Of a DNA stretch of 7,688 bases, positions 1-7,147 are shown in pieces. A model generated the notes under the pieces. It saw nothing but the letters and a program-made list of their open reading frames with translations, searched no databases and was not told the DNA's origin. The position numbers were made by a program, and so were the translations under genes. The stretch spans positions 1 through 7,688 of the forward strand of contig JACCRA010000473.1 in NCBI GenBank assembly GCA_013813825.1, read 5' to 3'. The first letter of the stretch is position 1, and every line of letters starts with the position of its first letter. This stretch comes from Pyrinomonadaceae bacterium (GTDB lineage: Bacteria; Acidobacteriota; Blastocatellia; Pyrinomonadales; Pyrinomonadaceae).

Positions 1-1415
1 GGCAGCATTTGAACACGATGCGCGTGTTGTCGATGCCGGACAAGTGGGAATATCCGTGGTTCGCGGCGTGGGACTTGGCGTTTCATTGCGCGCCGCTCGC
101 GCTCGTCGATCCGGAGTTTGCGAAAGAGCAGTTGTGGTTGCTGCTGTTCGAGCAGTTTCAGCACCTGAACGGGCAGATTCCGGCTTACGAGTGGGAGTTC
201 TCCGATCTCAACCCGCCGGTTCATGCGTGGGCGGTGTGGCGCGTCTATAACATGGATCGGGTGCGGACGGGGAAGGCCGACCGGCTCTTTCTGGAAAAGT
301 GTTTCCACAAGTTGATGATCAACTTCGCGTGGTGGGTCAACAAAGTCGATAGTCAGGGCAACAACGTCTTCGAGGGTGGCTTCCTCGGCCTCGACAACAT
401 CACGGTGCTGGATCGCAGCCACGAACTGCCGAACGGGGCCCGACTCGAACAGTCGGACGCGACCGGCTGGATGGGCATGTTCTGTTTGAACCTGATGCGG
501 ATCGCTTTGGAACTGGCGAAAGAGAATAAGGCTTACGAGGGGATGGCGACGAAGTTCTTCCAGCACTACGTCTATGTCGGCGCGGCGATGAAACACATGG
601 GCAACAAGGATTACCAGTTGTGGGACGAGCGCGACAGCTTCTTCTACGACGTGCTGCGCTACCCGAACGGCGAATTTCATAAATTCCGCGTCCGCTCGCT
701 CGTCGGCCTGATCCCGCTCTACGCCATCGAGCGGCTGGAAGAAGATTGGCTCGAACCGTTCCCCGAATTTCGCGGCAACCTGCTCTGGTTCCTGAAGAAC
801 CGGCAGGACATCGTGCAACGCTGCATTACGACTTTGGAGCGCAACGGCAGCCGCGTCCATGTTCTCGCCGTCGTCGATGAAAATCAGATGCGCCATTTGT
901 TGGAACGCATCTGGGACCCATCCGAGTTTCGCTCGGACTATGGTCTGCGGAGTTTGTCTAAGTTCCATGAAGCGCACCCGTTCCACTTCGGCGATAGCCA
1001 CGTGGGATACGAACCGGCCGAGTCGAAGGAAATGCTCAAAGGCGGCAACTCGAATTGGCGCGGGCCGATCTGGTTCCCGACCAGTTTTATGATGATCGAG
1101 TCGATCCGCAAACTCGGCAAAGCCTACGGCTCGTCATTTCAGATCGACAGCCCGGTGGAGGGCGAGCCACCCGTCACGCTCGACGACATGGCGCGCGGCT
1201 TCGCCGAACGGCTGATCGCTCTCTTCACGCGAAACAGCGAGGGCGTGCGTCCCGTCCATGCCAAGTACCACAAGTTTCAGCACGACCCGCACTGGCGCGA
1301 TCTCATCCTCTTCTACGAATACTTCCACGGCGACAACGGCATGGGGATCGGCGCTTCACACCAAACCGGCTGGACGGGACTGGTCGCCTCGCTGATCGAC
1401 GAGTGGAGAAGATAA
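1..1415 (+). CDS. GH63/MGH1-like glycoside hydrolase, C-terminal part (5' truncated)
   Basis: The reading frame is open from the window edge (first full codon at 3) to TAA at 1413-1415. The residues before the first possible start (TTG at 9) already look like family sequence ([19 protein letters not shown]), so the true start lies upstream and only about the last 470 residues are seen. Family members as I know them are roughly 850-900 residues. The chain resembles the (alpha/alpha)6-barrel domain of GH63 and related mannosyl-oligosaccharide glucosidase-like enzymes. Marks include [19 protein letters not shown] near nt 30-86, [13 protein letters not shown] near nt 1041-1079, and a terminal [13 protein letters not shown] near nt 1350-1388. 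The likely role is hydrolysis of an alpha-linked glucosyl or mannosyl oligosaccharide. The exact substrate, and whether the missing N-terminus carries a signal peptide, cannot be told. I do not assign catalytic residues. The fbp gene follows on the same strand after about 100 bp occupied by a large hairpin. Confidence 0.85.
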   Translation, partial: QHLNTMRVLSMPDKWEYPWFAAWDLAFHCAPLALVDPEFAKEQLWLLLFEQFQHLNGQIPAYEWEFSDLNPPVHAWAVWRVYNMDRVRTGKADRLFLEKCFHKLMINFAWWVNKVDSQGNNVFEGGFLGLDNITVLDRSHELPNGARLEQSDATGWMGMFCLNLMRIALELAKENKAYEGMATKFFQHYVYVGAAMKHMGNKDYQLWDERDSFFYDVLRYPNGEFHKFRVRSLVGLIPLYAIERLEEDWLEPFPEFRGNLLWFLKNRQDIVQRCITTLERNGSRVHVLAVVDENQMRHLLERIWDPSEFRSDYGLRSLSKFHEAHPFHFGDSHVGYEPAESKEMLKGGNSNWRGPIWFPTSFMMIESIRKLGKAYGSSFQIDSPVEGEPPVTLDDMARGFAERLIALFTRNSEGVRPVHAKYHKFQHDPHWRDLILFYEYFHGDNGMGIGASHQTGWTGLVASLIDEWRR

Positions 1416-1420
1416 GACGA

Positions 1421-1500
1421 AATGATGAATGCGAAATGATGAATGATGAATGACAGACATCTGGCTTTAATTCATCATTCATCATTTCGCATTCATCATT
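1421..1500. repeat. 31-bp perfect inverted repeat (hairpin) between glycosidase and fbp
   Basis: The left arm is 1421-1451 and the right arm 1470-1500, complementary at all 31 positions, with an 18-base loop (1452-1469). The arms are themselves made of short repeated units of the type ATGATGAATG, interrupted once by GCGA. The left arm is almost pure A/G/T. A run of five T (1502-1506) follows the right arm, then directly the fbp ribosome binding site. The element starts six bases after the glycosidase stop codon. It could be a small non-autonomous repeat (REP or MITE-like) or a transcript-processing or termination hairpin. The stem is AT-rich, unlike the typical GC-rich intrinsic terminator. 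No transposase or target-site duplication is visible. Confidence 0.9.
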
Positions 1501-1506
1501 ATTTTT

Positions 1507-1511
1507 GGAGG
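1507..1511 (+). promoter_or_regulatory. Ribosome binding site of fbp (fixes the start)
   Basis: GGAGG lies five bases upstream of ATG 1517. A TTG four codons earlier, at 1505, is in frame but overlaps this Shine-Dalgarno sequence, so ATG 1517 is the better start. The site sits seven bases after the end of the large inverted repeat, so a folded hairpin in the mRNA would come very close to the ribosome landing site. Confidence 0.8.
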
Positions 1512-1516
1512 ACGCT

Positions 1517-3463
1517 ATGCCTGCCTCTTTCAGTCCGGGTGAAATGACGCTGGCGCACGCGCTGGCGAAAAGCTATCCGACCGTTGGCGCGGCGGTGGCG
1601 GAAGCCGCCGCTTTGAGCGCGACGCTGACGCTGCCGAAAGGCGTCGTGCACGTGGTGAGCGACGTTCACGGCGAATATAAAAAGCTGCGCCACATAATCA
1701 ACAACGCTTCGGGCAGTTTGCGACCGCTGATCAATCGCGTCTTCGCCAATCGTCTCGATGAAGCGGAACAGCAAGCCTTGCTAGCCGTGCTCTATTACCC
1801 GCGCGAGATGATTGAACACTTGGGCGGGCAATTGGCACAAGAAGAGTGGCGGCGCGCGTGGGTGCGGACGACGCTACGCCGGCAGTTCGATGTTGTGCGC
1901 GAGTTGGCGCGCGGTTATTCGCACCGGCATGTGACACGTCTCTTGCCGCCGGAGTTCAAGGAGTTATTCGAGGAACTTCACGATGAGCCGGCCGCGGGGC
2001 GCGGAACAAAGTACGTCGATGCCATGCTCGACGCGCTTGCCGCGCACCGGCGAGATTTGGCGGCGGTGCGGGCGGCGTCGCGTCTGATCCGTAACCTCTC
2101 GGTGCTGGAGTTAGTCGTCGCCGGCGATCTCGGTGACCGCGGAGCGCGAATCGATAAGGTGATCGATTACTTAATGGTACAGCCGAACGTCTCGTTTACG
2201 TGGGGCAATCACGACGTCTCGTGGATGGGCGCGTGCCTCGGTCACGACGCGCTGATCGCGACAGTGATCCGCATCTCGTTGCGCTACCGGCGACTATCGC
2301 AGTTGGAAGAAGGATACGGGCTGATCATGGCCCCGCTGGAAAAACTGGCGCGGACAGTTTACGCCGACGATCCGGCTGAACGCTTCAAGACAAAGGGCAC
2401 GGGGCTGCGCGACGATCTGCTGATGGCACGGATGCAGAAGGCCATCGCGATCATGCAGTTCAAACTGGAAGGGCAAGTCAGCCGCCGCCACCCGGAATGG
2501 AACATGGGGCATCGCGATCTGCTCCACCGCATCAACAAAAAAGAAGGCACTGTCGAAATCGAGGGGCGCGTCTATCCGCTGCTCGACACGCATTTGCCGA
2601 CCATCGAAGAGTCAGACCCATACGCTTTGTCAGTTGACGAACAAGCGTGCATGGAGCGGCTACGCCAGTCGTTCGTCACCAGCGCGCGGCTGTGGCAGCA
2701 CATGAACTACGTCACGCGCCGCGGCATGATGTACATGACGCGCGATCAGGCGGTCATCTTCCACGCTTGCCTGCCAGTAGACGAGGCGGGGAACTTTTTG
2801 TCGCTCGAAGTTGAGGGCCAAGAACGCGCGGGACGTGAACTTTTCGACGCGCTCGATTCCATCATCCGCCGTGCCTTTCGTAAAGGGGCAGAGGCGTTGG
2901 ATGCCGACGCTGACTGGCTCTGGTATCTGTGGACTGGTCCCGTCTCGCCGTTCTTCGGCAAAGACAAGATGGCGACTTTTGAAAACTACTTCGTGGAAGA
3001 CAAAGACGCGCGCAAAGAGCACAAGAATCCCTACTTCAAGCTGATGCATGATGCGGATTTCTGCCGGCGGGTGGCGGCCGAGTTAGGCGTCGCGGACAAT
3101 GCCCTGATCGTCAACGGGCACGTCCCGGTCAAGATCGAGAAGGGCGAAGCGCCGGTCAAGCAGGGCGGCAACGCCGTGACGATTGACGGCGCTTTCTCCG
3201 AAGCCTATGGGGATCGCGGTTACACGCTGATCCTCGCGCCAGACCGCATCGCCCTCGCCGAGCATTATCATTTCGAGTCGGTTCGCGACGCCATCACGGC
3301 CGGGGCGGACATCATGCCGCAAGTCTCCACCCTGCGCTCCTACGATTCCCCCCGCCTCGTCGCCGACACTGAACAAGGCGCGCTCCTCCGCGAACAGATC
3401 GCCGCGCTTCATCTTCTCGTCCGTGCTTACGAGGAAGGGGCGCTGTCCGAAACAGTAGCCTGA
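1517..3463 (+). CDS. fbp: Fructose-1,6-bisphosphatase, class III
   Basis: A cytosolic metal-dependent phosphatase that converts fructose 1,6-bisphosphate to fructose 6-phosphate, the committed step of gluconeogenesis (EC 3.1.3.11). From ATG 1517 it has 648 residues, the usual size of the class III (Firmicutes-type, FBPase_2) enzyme and about twice that of class I/II enzymes. It carries the calcineurin-like metallophosphoesterase motifs in order: SDVHGEY (D49, H51), GDLGDRG (203-209), GNHD (230-233), FHACLP (H416) and NGHVPVK (533-539). Class signatures are WTGPVSPFFGKDKMATFE (about 472-489) and TIDGAFSEAYGDRGYTL near 555-571. All expected metal-ligand motifs are present, so it should be active. 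The start is set by the GGAGG at 1507. The glycosidase upstream may supply hexose metabolism with substrate, but the hairpin between them leaves cotranscription open. Transcription ends at the hairpin after the stop codon. Confidence 0.96.
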   Translation: MPASFSPGEMTLAHALAKSYPTVGAAVAEAAALSATLTLPKGVVHVVSDVHGEYKKLRHIINNASGSLRPLINRVFANRLDEAEQQALLAVLYYPREMIEHLGGQLAQEEWRRAWVRTTLRRQFDVVRELARGYSHRHVTRLLPPEFKELFEELHDEPAAGRGTKYVDAMLDALAAHRRDLAAVRAASRLIRNLSVLELVVAGDLGDRGARIDKVIDYLMVQPNVSFTWGNHDVSWMGACLGHDALIATVIRISLRYRRLSQLEEGYGLIMAPLEKLARTVYADDPAERFKTKGTGLRDDLLMARMQKAIAIMQFKLEGQVSRRHPEWNMGHRDLLHRINKKEGTVEIEGRVYPLLDTHLPTIEESDPYALSVDEQACMERLRQSFVTSARLWQHMNYVTRRGMMYMTRDQAVIFHACLPVDEAGNFLSLEVEGQERAGRELFDALDSIIRRAFRKGAEALDADADWLWYLWTGPVSPFFGKDKMATFENYFVEDKDARKEHKNPYFKLMHDADFCRRVAAELGVADNALIVNGHVPVKIEKGEAPVKQGGNAVTIDGAFSEAYGDRGYTLILAPDRIALAEHYHFESVRDAITAGADIMPQVSTLRSYDSPRLVADTEQGALLREQIAALHLLVRAYEEGALSETVA

Positions 3464-3466
3464 TGT

Positions 3467-3513
3467 CAAAAGCCCGCGAGCCGTAAGTACCAACTACGGC
3501 TCGCGGGCTTTTG
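3467..3513. terminator. Bidirectional intrinsic terminator between convergent genes
   Basis: A perfect 19-bp inverted repeat (3467-3485 with 3495-3513) has a GC-rich core (GCCCGCGAGCCG) and a nine-base loop. The stem is flanked by AAAA on the left and TTTT on the right, so the RNA from either strand ends in a short U-run. It begins four bases after the fbp stop codon and ends 16 bases from the stop codon of the convergent cyclase gene. It should therefore terminate both transcripts. Confidence 0.92.
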
Positions 3514-3529
3514 GCTGATATGGCTTTGA

Positions 3530-5572
3530 TTACCCGATTTTAGCGACGGCCGGCAGTTCAGCAGTAGTAGCGGCGGGGCGGCGGTCGGCTTTTTGGACGG
3601 TGAAAACTTCGGTGCTCTGGCTCTTGCCCTTAACTTTTACGTCGCCGAGCGGACGCGTTTCGTAGTCGATGCCGAGCAGTCCGGCGGTGACGTGGCTGAT
3701 CAAGATCGGCACGCCTTTCTCTTTCGTTGTCGATTCGAGTCGGGCCGAAAGGTTCACCGTGTCACCGATGATCGTGTATTCCAGTCGCCCCTCGGCCCCG
3801 ACCACGCCGCAGGTCGCTTCGCCCGTGTGGATACCGACGCCGATGGCAATGTGCGGGCGGCCGGTGCCTTTCCACTCTTCATTGATCCGCTCCACCTCGG
3901 CCAACATCTCCAGCCCACACGCGACCGCCGCCCGCGCTTCGAGCTTGTCTCCGCGTGCGACCGGCGCGCCAAAGACGATCATTAAACCGTCGCCGATGAA
4001 CTTATTGATGTGACCACCGTAGGAGCAGACGATGCGATGCATCCGGCTGAAATACTCGTTTAGCCACGTGACGACGATCTTGGAATCGACGGATTCGGAG
4101 AGGGTTGTAAAGCCGCGAATGTCGGTAAAGATGAGCGTCACGATGCGACGTTCGCCGCCGAGCGCCAAGTCCGCACGCTGTTGCCAGAGCGTGTCGGCCA
4201 CTTCCGGTGACACGCAGCGCGAGAAGATGTCCATGATCTGCGCGCGCTCGGCTTCTTTCTCCTCACGCACCGCGCGCTCGTGCGCGTAGCGCAGCAGAAA
4301 TCCCGATAGGGTGAAAATCCCCAGTCCCATTTCCGTCGTGGCGAGAGGCAGAATGAGTCCCTGCGAATTGAATGCCCATGAAGAAAGGACTACGAAGCCC
4401 ACCGCGATTAGCACCACCACCACCGTGCCTAAAAATGCGCGCAGCCGGAACACGGCCATGCTCGTTAGCATGACGACAAGCAGCAAGATCGTGAGCGAGG
4501 CGGCGTATGAGAGCCGCCGCAAATTGTTGCCAAAGAGCAAAGTCGCCGCGACGTTGGCATGAATCTCGACGCCGGGCATCAGCTTGGGGGCGGTTTCGAG
4601 GGGTCGTCCGGTCACGCGCGCCAATAACGACGAGATCACACCCGGCTGATAGTAAGGGGTCGAGAAGAGATCGGGCGCGTCGTTGTTGGTTGCGCCGATC
4701 AGGACAATCCGATCCTTGAACAACTCGTCGGGGACGTTGGCCCCTTCGTTGAAGAGGATGTCGCCCGCCGAGATGTAACGAAAGCCGGGCGAGCGACGGC
4801 GGAAGTCGATGTTGATATTGGTATCGTTGCGGAGCGGAACGACGCGCTCCCCGATCCGCACCACGTCGGCTCCGGGGACAACTTCCATCGGCTTGTCCAG
4901 ATAAATCTGAGCGATGGTCGAGGCGAAGCTAAAGTCGGCGGAACCGTCTGGGTGACTGCGGAACACTTGGGCGGTGCGGACGAAACGATCTTTGTCGAGC
5001 GGCTGATCGGCGTAGCCCACCGCCGACGAAACATCCGCGAACATCGGCAACGGCTTAATAGCGGGCGTGCCGCCCTCGTCGAGTTTCTGCACGATGACGA
5101 CGTTCGACTCGTTCAAGACATCAACCAATTTCTGATCGTCAGCCTTTTGCTCTTCCGAAAGGCCGCTTTCCTCACTCAAATAAACGTCAAGGCCGATGAT
5201 GCTTGCGCCGCCCTGTTGCGCCCGTTCGATGAGCCGCGCGTAGTAGCTGCGGGGCCAACCCTGCAACCGGACTCCGGATTGCCTGATCGCATCCTCGTCC
5301 ACGCCGATGATCGTGATCGGCTCGCGCAACCCGCGCTCGCGCGTTTCGGGACGCACTACGTCGCGCAGTTGGAACAGCACATCAAGAGCTGACTGCTCCA
5401 AGTTGGAGACCAGCCCGTAAGGATAAGACGCGAATTGGCCGTTGGCGTCGGGGAGCGGGCGCATCGCCAGCGCCAGCCCGCCCCAGACCAAGAGCGTCAT
5501 GCCGACGGCCAGCACCCAATACCAGCGGCGCAACAGAGTCGCGAAGATCGTGAATTTTCGGAAGATAGACAT
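3530..5572 (-). CDS. CHASE2-domain adenylate cyclase, class III, membrane-bound
   Basis: Predicted to make cAMP from ATP under control of an extracytoplasmic sensor. The 680 residues read as follows. A short basic N-terminus leads to a membrane segment at about 18-38. A CHASE2 sensor domain spans roughly 45-350 and ends with the typical PGVEIHANVAATLL. Three membrane helices follow (about 355-375, 380-400, 405-427), then a charged helical linker (428-470) and the cyclase domain (about 475-655). Catalytic residues all appear present: metal-binding D484 (FTDIRGF) and D528 (FIGDG), adenine-selecting K524 and T600, and transition-state N607 and R611 (TVNLSARLE). The K/T pair points to adenylate rather than guanylate cyclase. 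The ATG at 5572 is chosen because a basic stretch and the first membrane helix follow at once. No Shine-Dalgarno is seen; the leader just before it is C-rich. It has its own promoter upstream. The CHASE2 ligand is unknown. Confidence 0.95.
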   Translation of the reverse strand: MSIFRKFTIFATLLRRWYWVLAVGMTLLVWGGLALAMRPLPDANGQFASYPYGLVSNLEQSALDVLFQLRDVVRPETRERGLREPITIIGVDEDAIRQSGVRLQGWPRSYYARLIERAQQGGASIIGLDVYLSEESGLSEEQKADDQKLVDVLNESNVVIVQKLDEGGTPAIKPLPMFADVSSAVGYADQPLDKDRFVRTAQVFRSHPDGSADFSFASTIAQIYLDKPMEVVPGADVVRIGERVVPLRNDTNINIDFRRRSPGFRYISAGDILFNEGANVPDELFKDRIVLIGATNNDAPDLFSTPYYQPGVISSLLARVTGRPLETAPKLMPGVEIHANVAATLLFGNNLRRLSYAASLTILLLVVMLTSMAVFRLRAFLGTVVVVLIAVGFVVLSSWAFNSQGLILPLATTEMGLGIFTLSGFLLRYAHERAVREEKEAERAQIMDIFSRCVSPEVADTLWQQRADLALGGERRIVTLIFTDIRGFTTLSESVDSKIVVTWLNEYFSRMHRIVCSYGGHINKFIGDGLMIVFGAPVARGDKLEARAAVACGLEMLAEVERINEEWKGTGRPHIAIGVGIHTGEATCGVVGAEGRLEYTIIGDTVNLSARLESTTKEKGVPILISHVTAGLLGIDYETRPLGDVKVKGKSQSTEVFTVQKADRRPAATTAELPAVAKIG

Positions 5573-5631
5573 GGGGGGTGCTGTCGGAAAAAGTAAAATT
5601 AACGGAAGCCAAAAACAGTGCGAGATGGGCG

Positions 5632-5660
5632 ATTGTACTGCCGCCGTGTGATGTGGTCAA
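5632..5660 (-). promoter_or_regulatory. Sigma70-type promoter of the CHASE2 cyclase gene
   Basis: On the minus strand, TTGACC (5655-5660) and TACAAT (5632-5637) are separated by exactly 17 bases. Each matches the consensus at five of six positions. Transcription would start near 5625, giving a leader of about 50 bases before the ATG at 5572. This suggests the membrane cyclase can be expressed independently of the small cyclase gene upstream. Confidence 0.65.
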
Positions 5661-5727
5661 CGGAGACAAAACTGACAGGCGCGCCCTACTTTGATCCAAG
5701 AAGTTAACGTCGTTGACAATCTTGTTG

Positions 5728-6378
5728 TCAGGCATCGACGGCAAAGTATTTCAGATCGATGCCCGAAATACTGATGGATTCCTCGCGGATGCTAACTTCC
5801 GAGCCGTCGAGTTGCTCGCGCGCCGCGTCGGTCAGTAGGATGTCGCCCATCCGGGCAATGTCTTCGCCGAGTTTGGCCGCGAGGTTGACCTCATTGCCGA
5901 AGATGTCCTCGTCCTCGATGTTGAGGATCGTGCCAAAACCGATGCCGATTGAGACGTACAGGCGCTGGTCGTCGGGCAACAGTAAATTGGCGACGCCGAG
6001 ATGCCGGGTGATATTACGGCTGGCCTTCACAGCCTGAGCCACGGTGTCGAAAAGGCACAACAGGTTGTCGGCCTCCGCCTTGACCAGCAACCCCTGATGC
6101 GCCTCGACGCACGGCCGGGCGACGAGTTGCATTTGATGGATCATCAGCAGGAAGGAAGCGATGCCCAGCCGCTGTGTGGTGCGCGAAAAGCCTGACATGT
6201 CCAGCACCATCACTGCTTTTTGCTGGCCGAACTCCGTTTCGAGCTGGCCGCTTATTTCGGCGCGCCGTTCCGGCTGCTCGATCATCTGCGTGAGCAAGCG
6301 TTCGAGGTTGGCGCGCGAGTTGTGGCGGGCGACAGGTTCGTTATTGTCTGAAGCAGTGATGGCGTTGTCGTCCGGCAT
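5728..6378 (-). CDS. Small soluble class III nucleotidyl cyclase-like protein
   Basis: This 216-residue protein has no membrane segment or signal peptide. About 53 polar, partly helical N-terminal residues precede a single class III cyclase homology domain (about 54-214). Aligned by eye with the intact neighbour, the first metal Asp is D60 (VLDMSGF), the substrate Lys is K100, the second metal Asp is D104 (KAEADNLLCLF), the adenine-contact position is D158 (EDIFGNEVN) and the transition-state Asn is N165. The position of the transition-state Arg is K169 (NLAAKLGED). Metal binding and adenine selection thus look kept, while catalysis may be weakened or altered. A related FGxEVNLAxKLGED pattern recurs in bacterial cyclase-like proteins as I remember them, so the Lys may be a family trait. 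It lies 155 bp upstream of the CHASE2 cyclase on the same strand. ATG 6378 has no clear Shine-Dalgarno. It could be a low-activity adenylate cyclase or a regulatory pseudo-cyclase. Confidence 0.85.
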   Translation of the reverse strand: MPDDNAITASDNNEPVARHNSRANLERLLTQMIEQPERRAEISGQLETEFGQQKAVMVLDMSGFSRTTQRLGIASFLLMIHQMQLVARPCVEAHQGLLVKAEADNLLCLFDTVAQAVKASRNITRHLGVANLLLPDDQRLYVSIGIGFGTILNIEDEDIFGNEVNLAAKLGEDIARMGDILLTDAAREQLDGSEVSIREESISISGIDLKYFAVDA

Positions 6379-6426
6379 GTTTAAACAGTCAGCAGGCTGA
6401 AATTAAAAAAACGGTTCGGACATTAG

Positions 6427-6455
6427 ATAGTAAACATCAGCCACATGCAAAGCAA
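6427..6455 (-). promoter_or_regulatory. Weak candidate promoter of the small cyclase gene
   Basis: On the minus strand, TTGCTT (6450-6455) and TACTAT (6427-6432) are 17 bases apart, matching consensus at three and four of six positions. It is the best arrangement I found upstream of ATG 6378, but it is weak. Its -35 element touches the edge of the palindrome at 6453-6469, which could place it under control of a DNA-binding protein. Confidence 0.22.
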
Positions 6456-6469
6456 ACAAATTTTGTTTG
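6453..6469. promoter_or_regulatory. 8-bp palindrome with 1-bp centre, possible operator
   Basis: CAAACAAA and TTTGTTTG are perfect inverted arms around a single T (6461). The site lies in the divergent intergenic region, about 75 bp upstream of the small cyclase start and 30 bp upstream of the rrf2 promoter -35. Its size and symmetry fit a dimeric regulator site, though AT-rich palindromes also arise by chance. The binding protein is unknown. Confidence 0.35.
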
Positions 6470-6498
6470 AGCCAGCGGTAAAATACCAGGATGTAATC

Positions 6499-6528
6499 TT
6501 GACTAAAAAGTAATGTATCGCGTAAAAT
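6499..6528 (+). promoter_or_regulatory. Sigma70-type promoter of the rrf2-suf operon
   Basis: TTGACT (6499-6504) and TAAAAT (6523-6528) are separated by 18 bases, each with five of six consensus matches. The start would be near 6535, about 38 bases before ATG 6573. The -35 lies in an imperfect inverted repeat (TTGACT-AAAA-AGTAAT, 6499-6514; four of six paired positions). Its left half resembles the YYGACT half of E. coli IscR type 1 sites. The right half is poor and the spacing is one base short. Autorepression by the Rrf2 protein is therefore possible but not shown. Confidence 0.65.
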
Positions 6529-6559
6529 GCTGACGTGCCTATAGTTCAGTTTTCAGGTC

Positions 6560-6564
6560 GGGAG
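6560..6564 (+). promoter_or_regulatory. Ribosome binding site of the rrf2-family gene
   Basis: GGGAG ends eight bases before ATG 6573, a normal spacing. It supports that codon as the start, which also gives the usual [12 protein letters not shown] beginning of the family. Confidence 0.75.
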
Positions 6565-6572
6565 AAACTTCG

Positions 6573-7064
6573 ATGAAGGTCTCGGCGCAGGAAGAGTACG
6601 GGTTGCGGTGCTTGCTGCAACTGGCTTACTTGGGCAAGGATGAGTTTCTGACGCTCACACAGATCGCCGAGCGCGAGGGACTCTCGGTCGCCAACGCGGG
6701 AAAGCTGCTCTGGATTCTGAACAAAGCCGGGCTGGTGACATCGATCCGGGGCACAAAGGGCGGTTACAAGCTGGCGCGGCCAGCGACCGAAATTCATTTG
6801 AATGAAATCATCAAAGTGCTTGACGAAGACGTGTTGGCGGGACACTGCAAGAGTTACACGGGCGTGCTCGATGCTTGCGTCCATACGGGCAACTGTGGCA
6901 TCCGCCCCGTCATCGTCGGCCTGCATGACGTGGTGCAGCGCGCCCTGTCCGGCATCACCTTAGCGCAACTGATCGGGACGGAGGCGAACGTCGAGACGAC
7001 CCTCCACTGGATTCAAGGGCTGTCGCGACCGCCGCAAGCCGGAACGGCGCGGAAGAAGGCTTGA
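6573..7064 (+). CDS. Rrf2-family transcriptional regulator, probable Fe-S-sensing suf repressor
   Basis: A 163-residue cytosolic DNA-binding protein of the Rrf2 family (IscR, SufR-type regulators, NsrR, CymR). The N-terminal winged helix-turn-helix (about 1-80) has [18 protein letters not shown], the recognition region [22 protein letters not shown], and the wing [13 protein letters not shown]. Three clustered cysteines follow at 92, 102 and 108 (GHC, DAC, GNC), in the region that ligates the [2Fe-2S] cluster in IscR. The spacing (9 then 5 intervening residues) differs from E. coli IscR (C92, C98, C104). A fourth Cys is at 13 in the DNA-binding domain. The C-terminal tail is basic (ARKKA). 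Its position 83 bp upstream of sufB on the same strand strongly suggests that it senses cluster supply and controls the suf operon. The fine class (IscR-like or other) cannot be settled from this sequence. Confidence 0.93.
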   Translation: MKVSAQEEYGLRCLLQLAYLGKDEFLTLTQIAEREGLSVANAGKLLWILNKAGLVTSIRGTKGGYKLARPATEIHLNEIIKVLDEDVLAGHCKSYTGVLDACVHTGNCGIRPVIVGLHDVVQRALSGITLAQLIGTEANVETTLHWIQGLSRPPQAGTARKKA

Positions 7065-7147
7065 CGTTTGTTATCGCTGCCGCTCCCGGTGTTGCTTTTA
7101 TCATTTTAATCAATTGGTCCTCTGTTGACCGAAAAAGAGTAAGAACG

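Noticed and set aside
1055..1453. 132-codon plus-strand frame overlapping the 3' end of the glycosidase
   Set aside because: It is arginine-rich out-of-frame translation of the glycosidase that ends inside the inverted repeat; the glycosidase frame is clearly the coding one.
3593..4013. Open frames of 114-130 codons antisense to the cyclase catalytic domain
   Set aside because: They are mirror frames of a well-supported conserved domain, as expected in GC-rich coding DNA, and have no ribosome site or family resemblance.
5647..5660. Possible CRP/cAMP-receptor site (TGTGA on the plus strand) within the CHASE2 cyclase promoter
   Set aside because: Only one half-site matches; the other half (TCAAC) and the spacing do not fit TGTGA-N6-TCACA.
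5697..5724. Imperfect hairpin just after the stop codon of the small cyclase gene
   Set aside because: About 12 interrupted pairs, no room for a proper loop in the core (AACG-T-CGTT) and no T-run on the minus strand, so a terminator cannot be claimed.
5382..5744. 120-codon open frame on the minus strand across the start of the CHASE2 cyclase gene
   Set aside because: It overlaps the cyclase N-terminal coding region in another frame, runs through the promoter, and its protein has no recognisable family features or even composition.
7114..7132. Short hairpin before the sufB ribosome binding site
   Set aside because: Six pairs including a wobble around a seven-base loop; too weak to call a regulatory structure without conservation.
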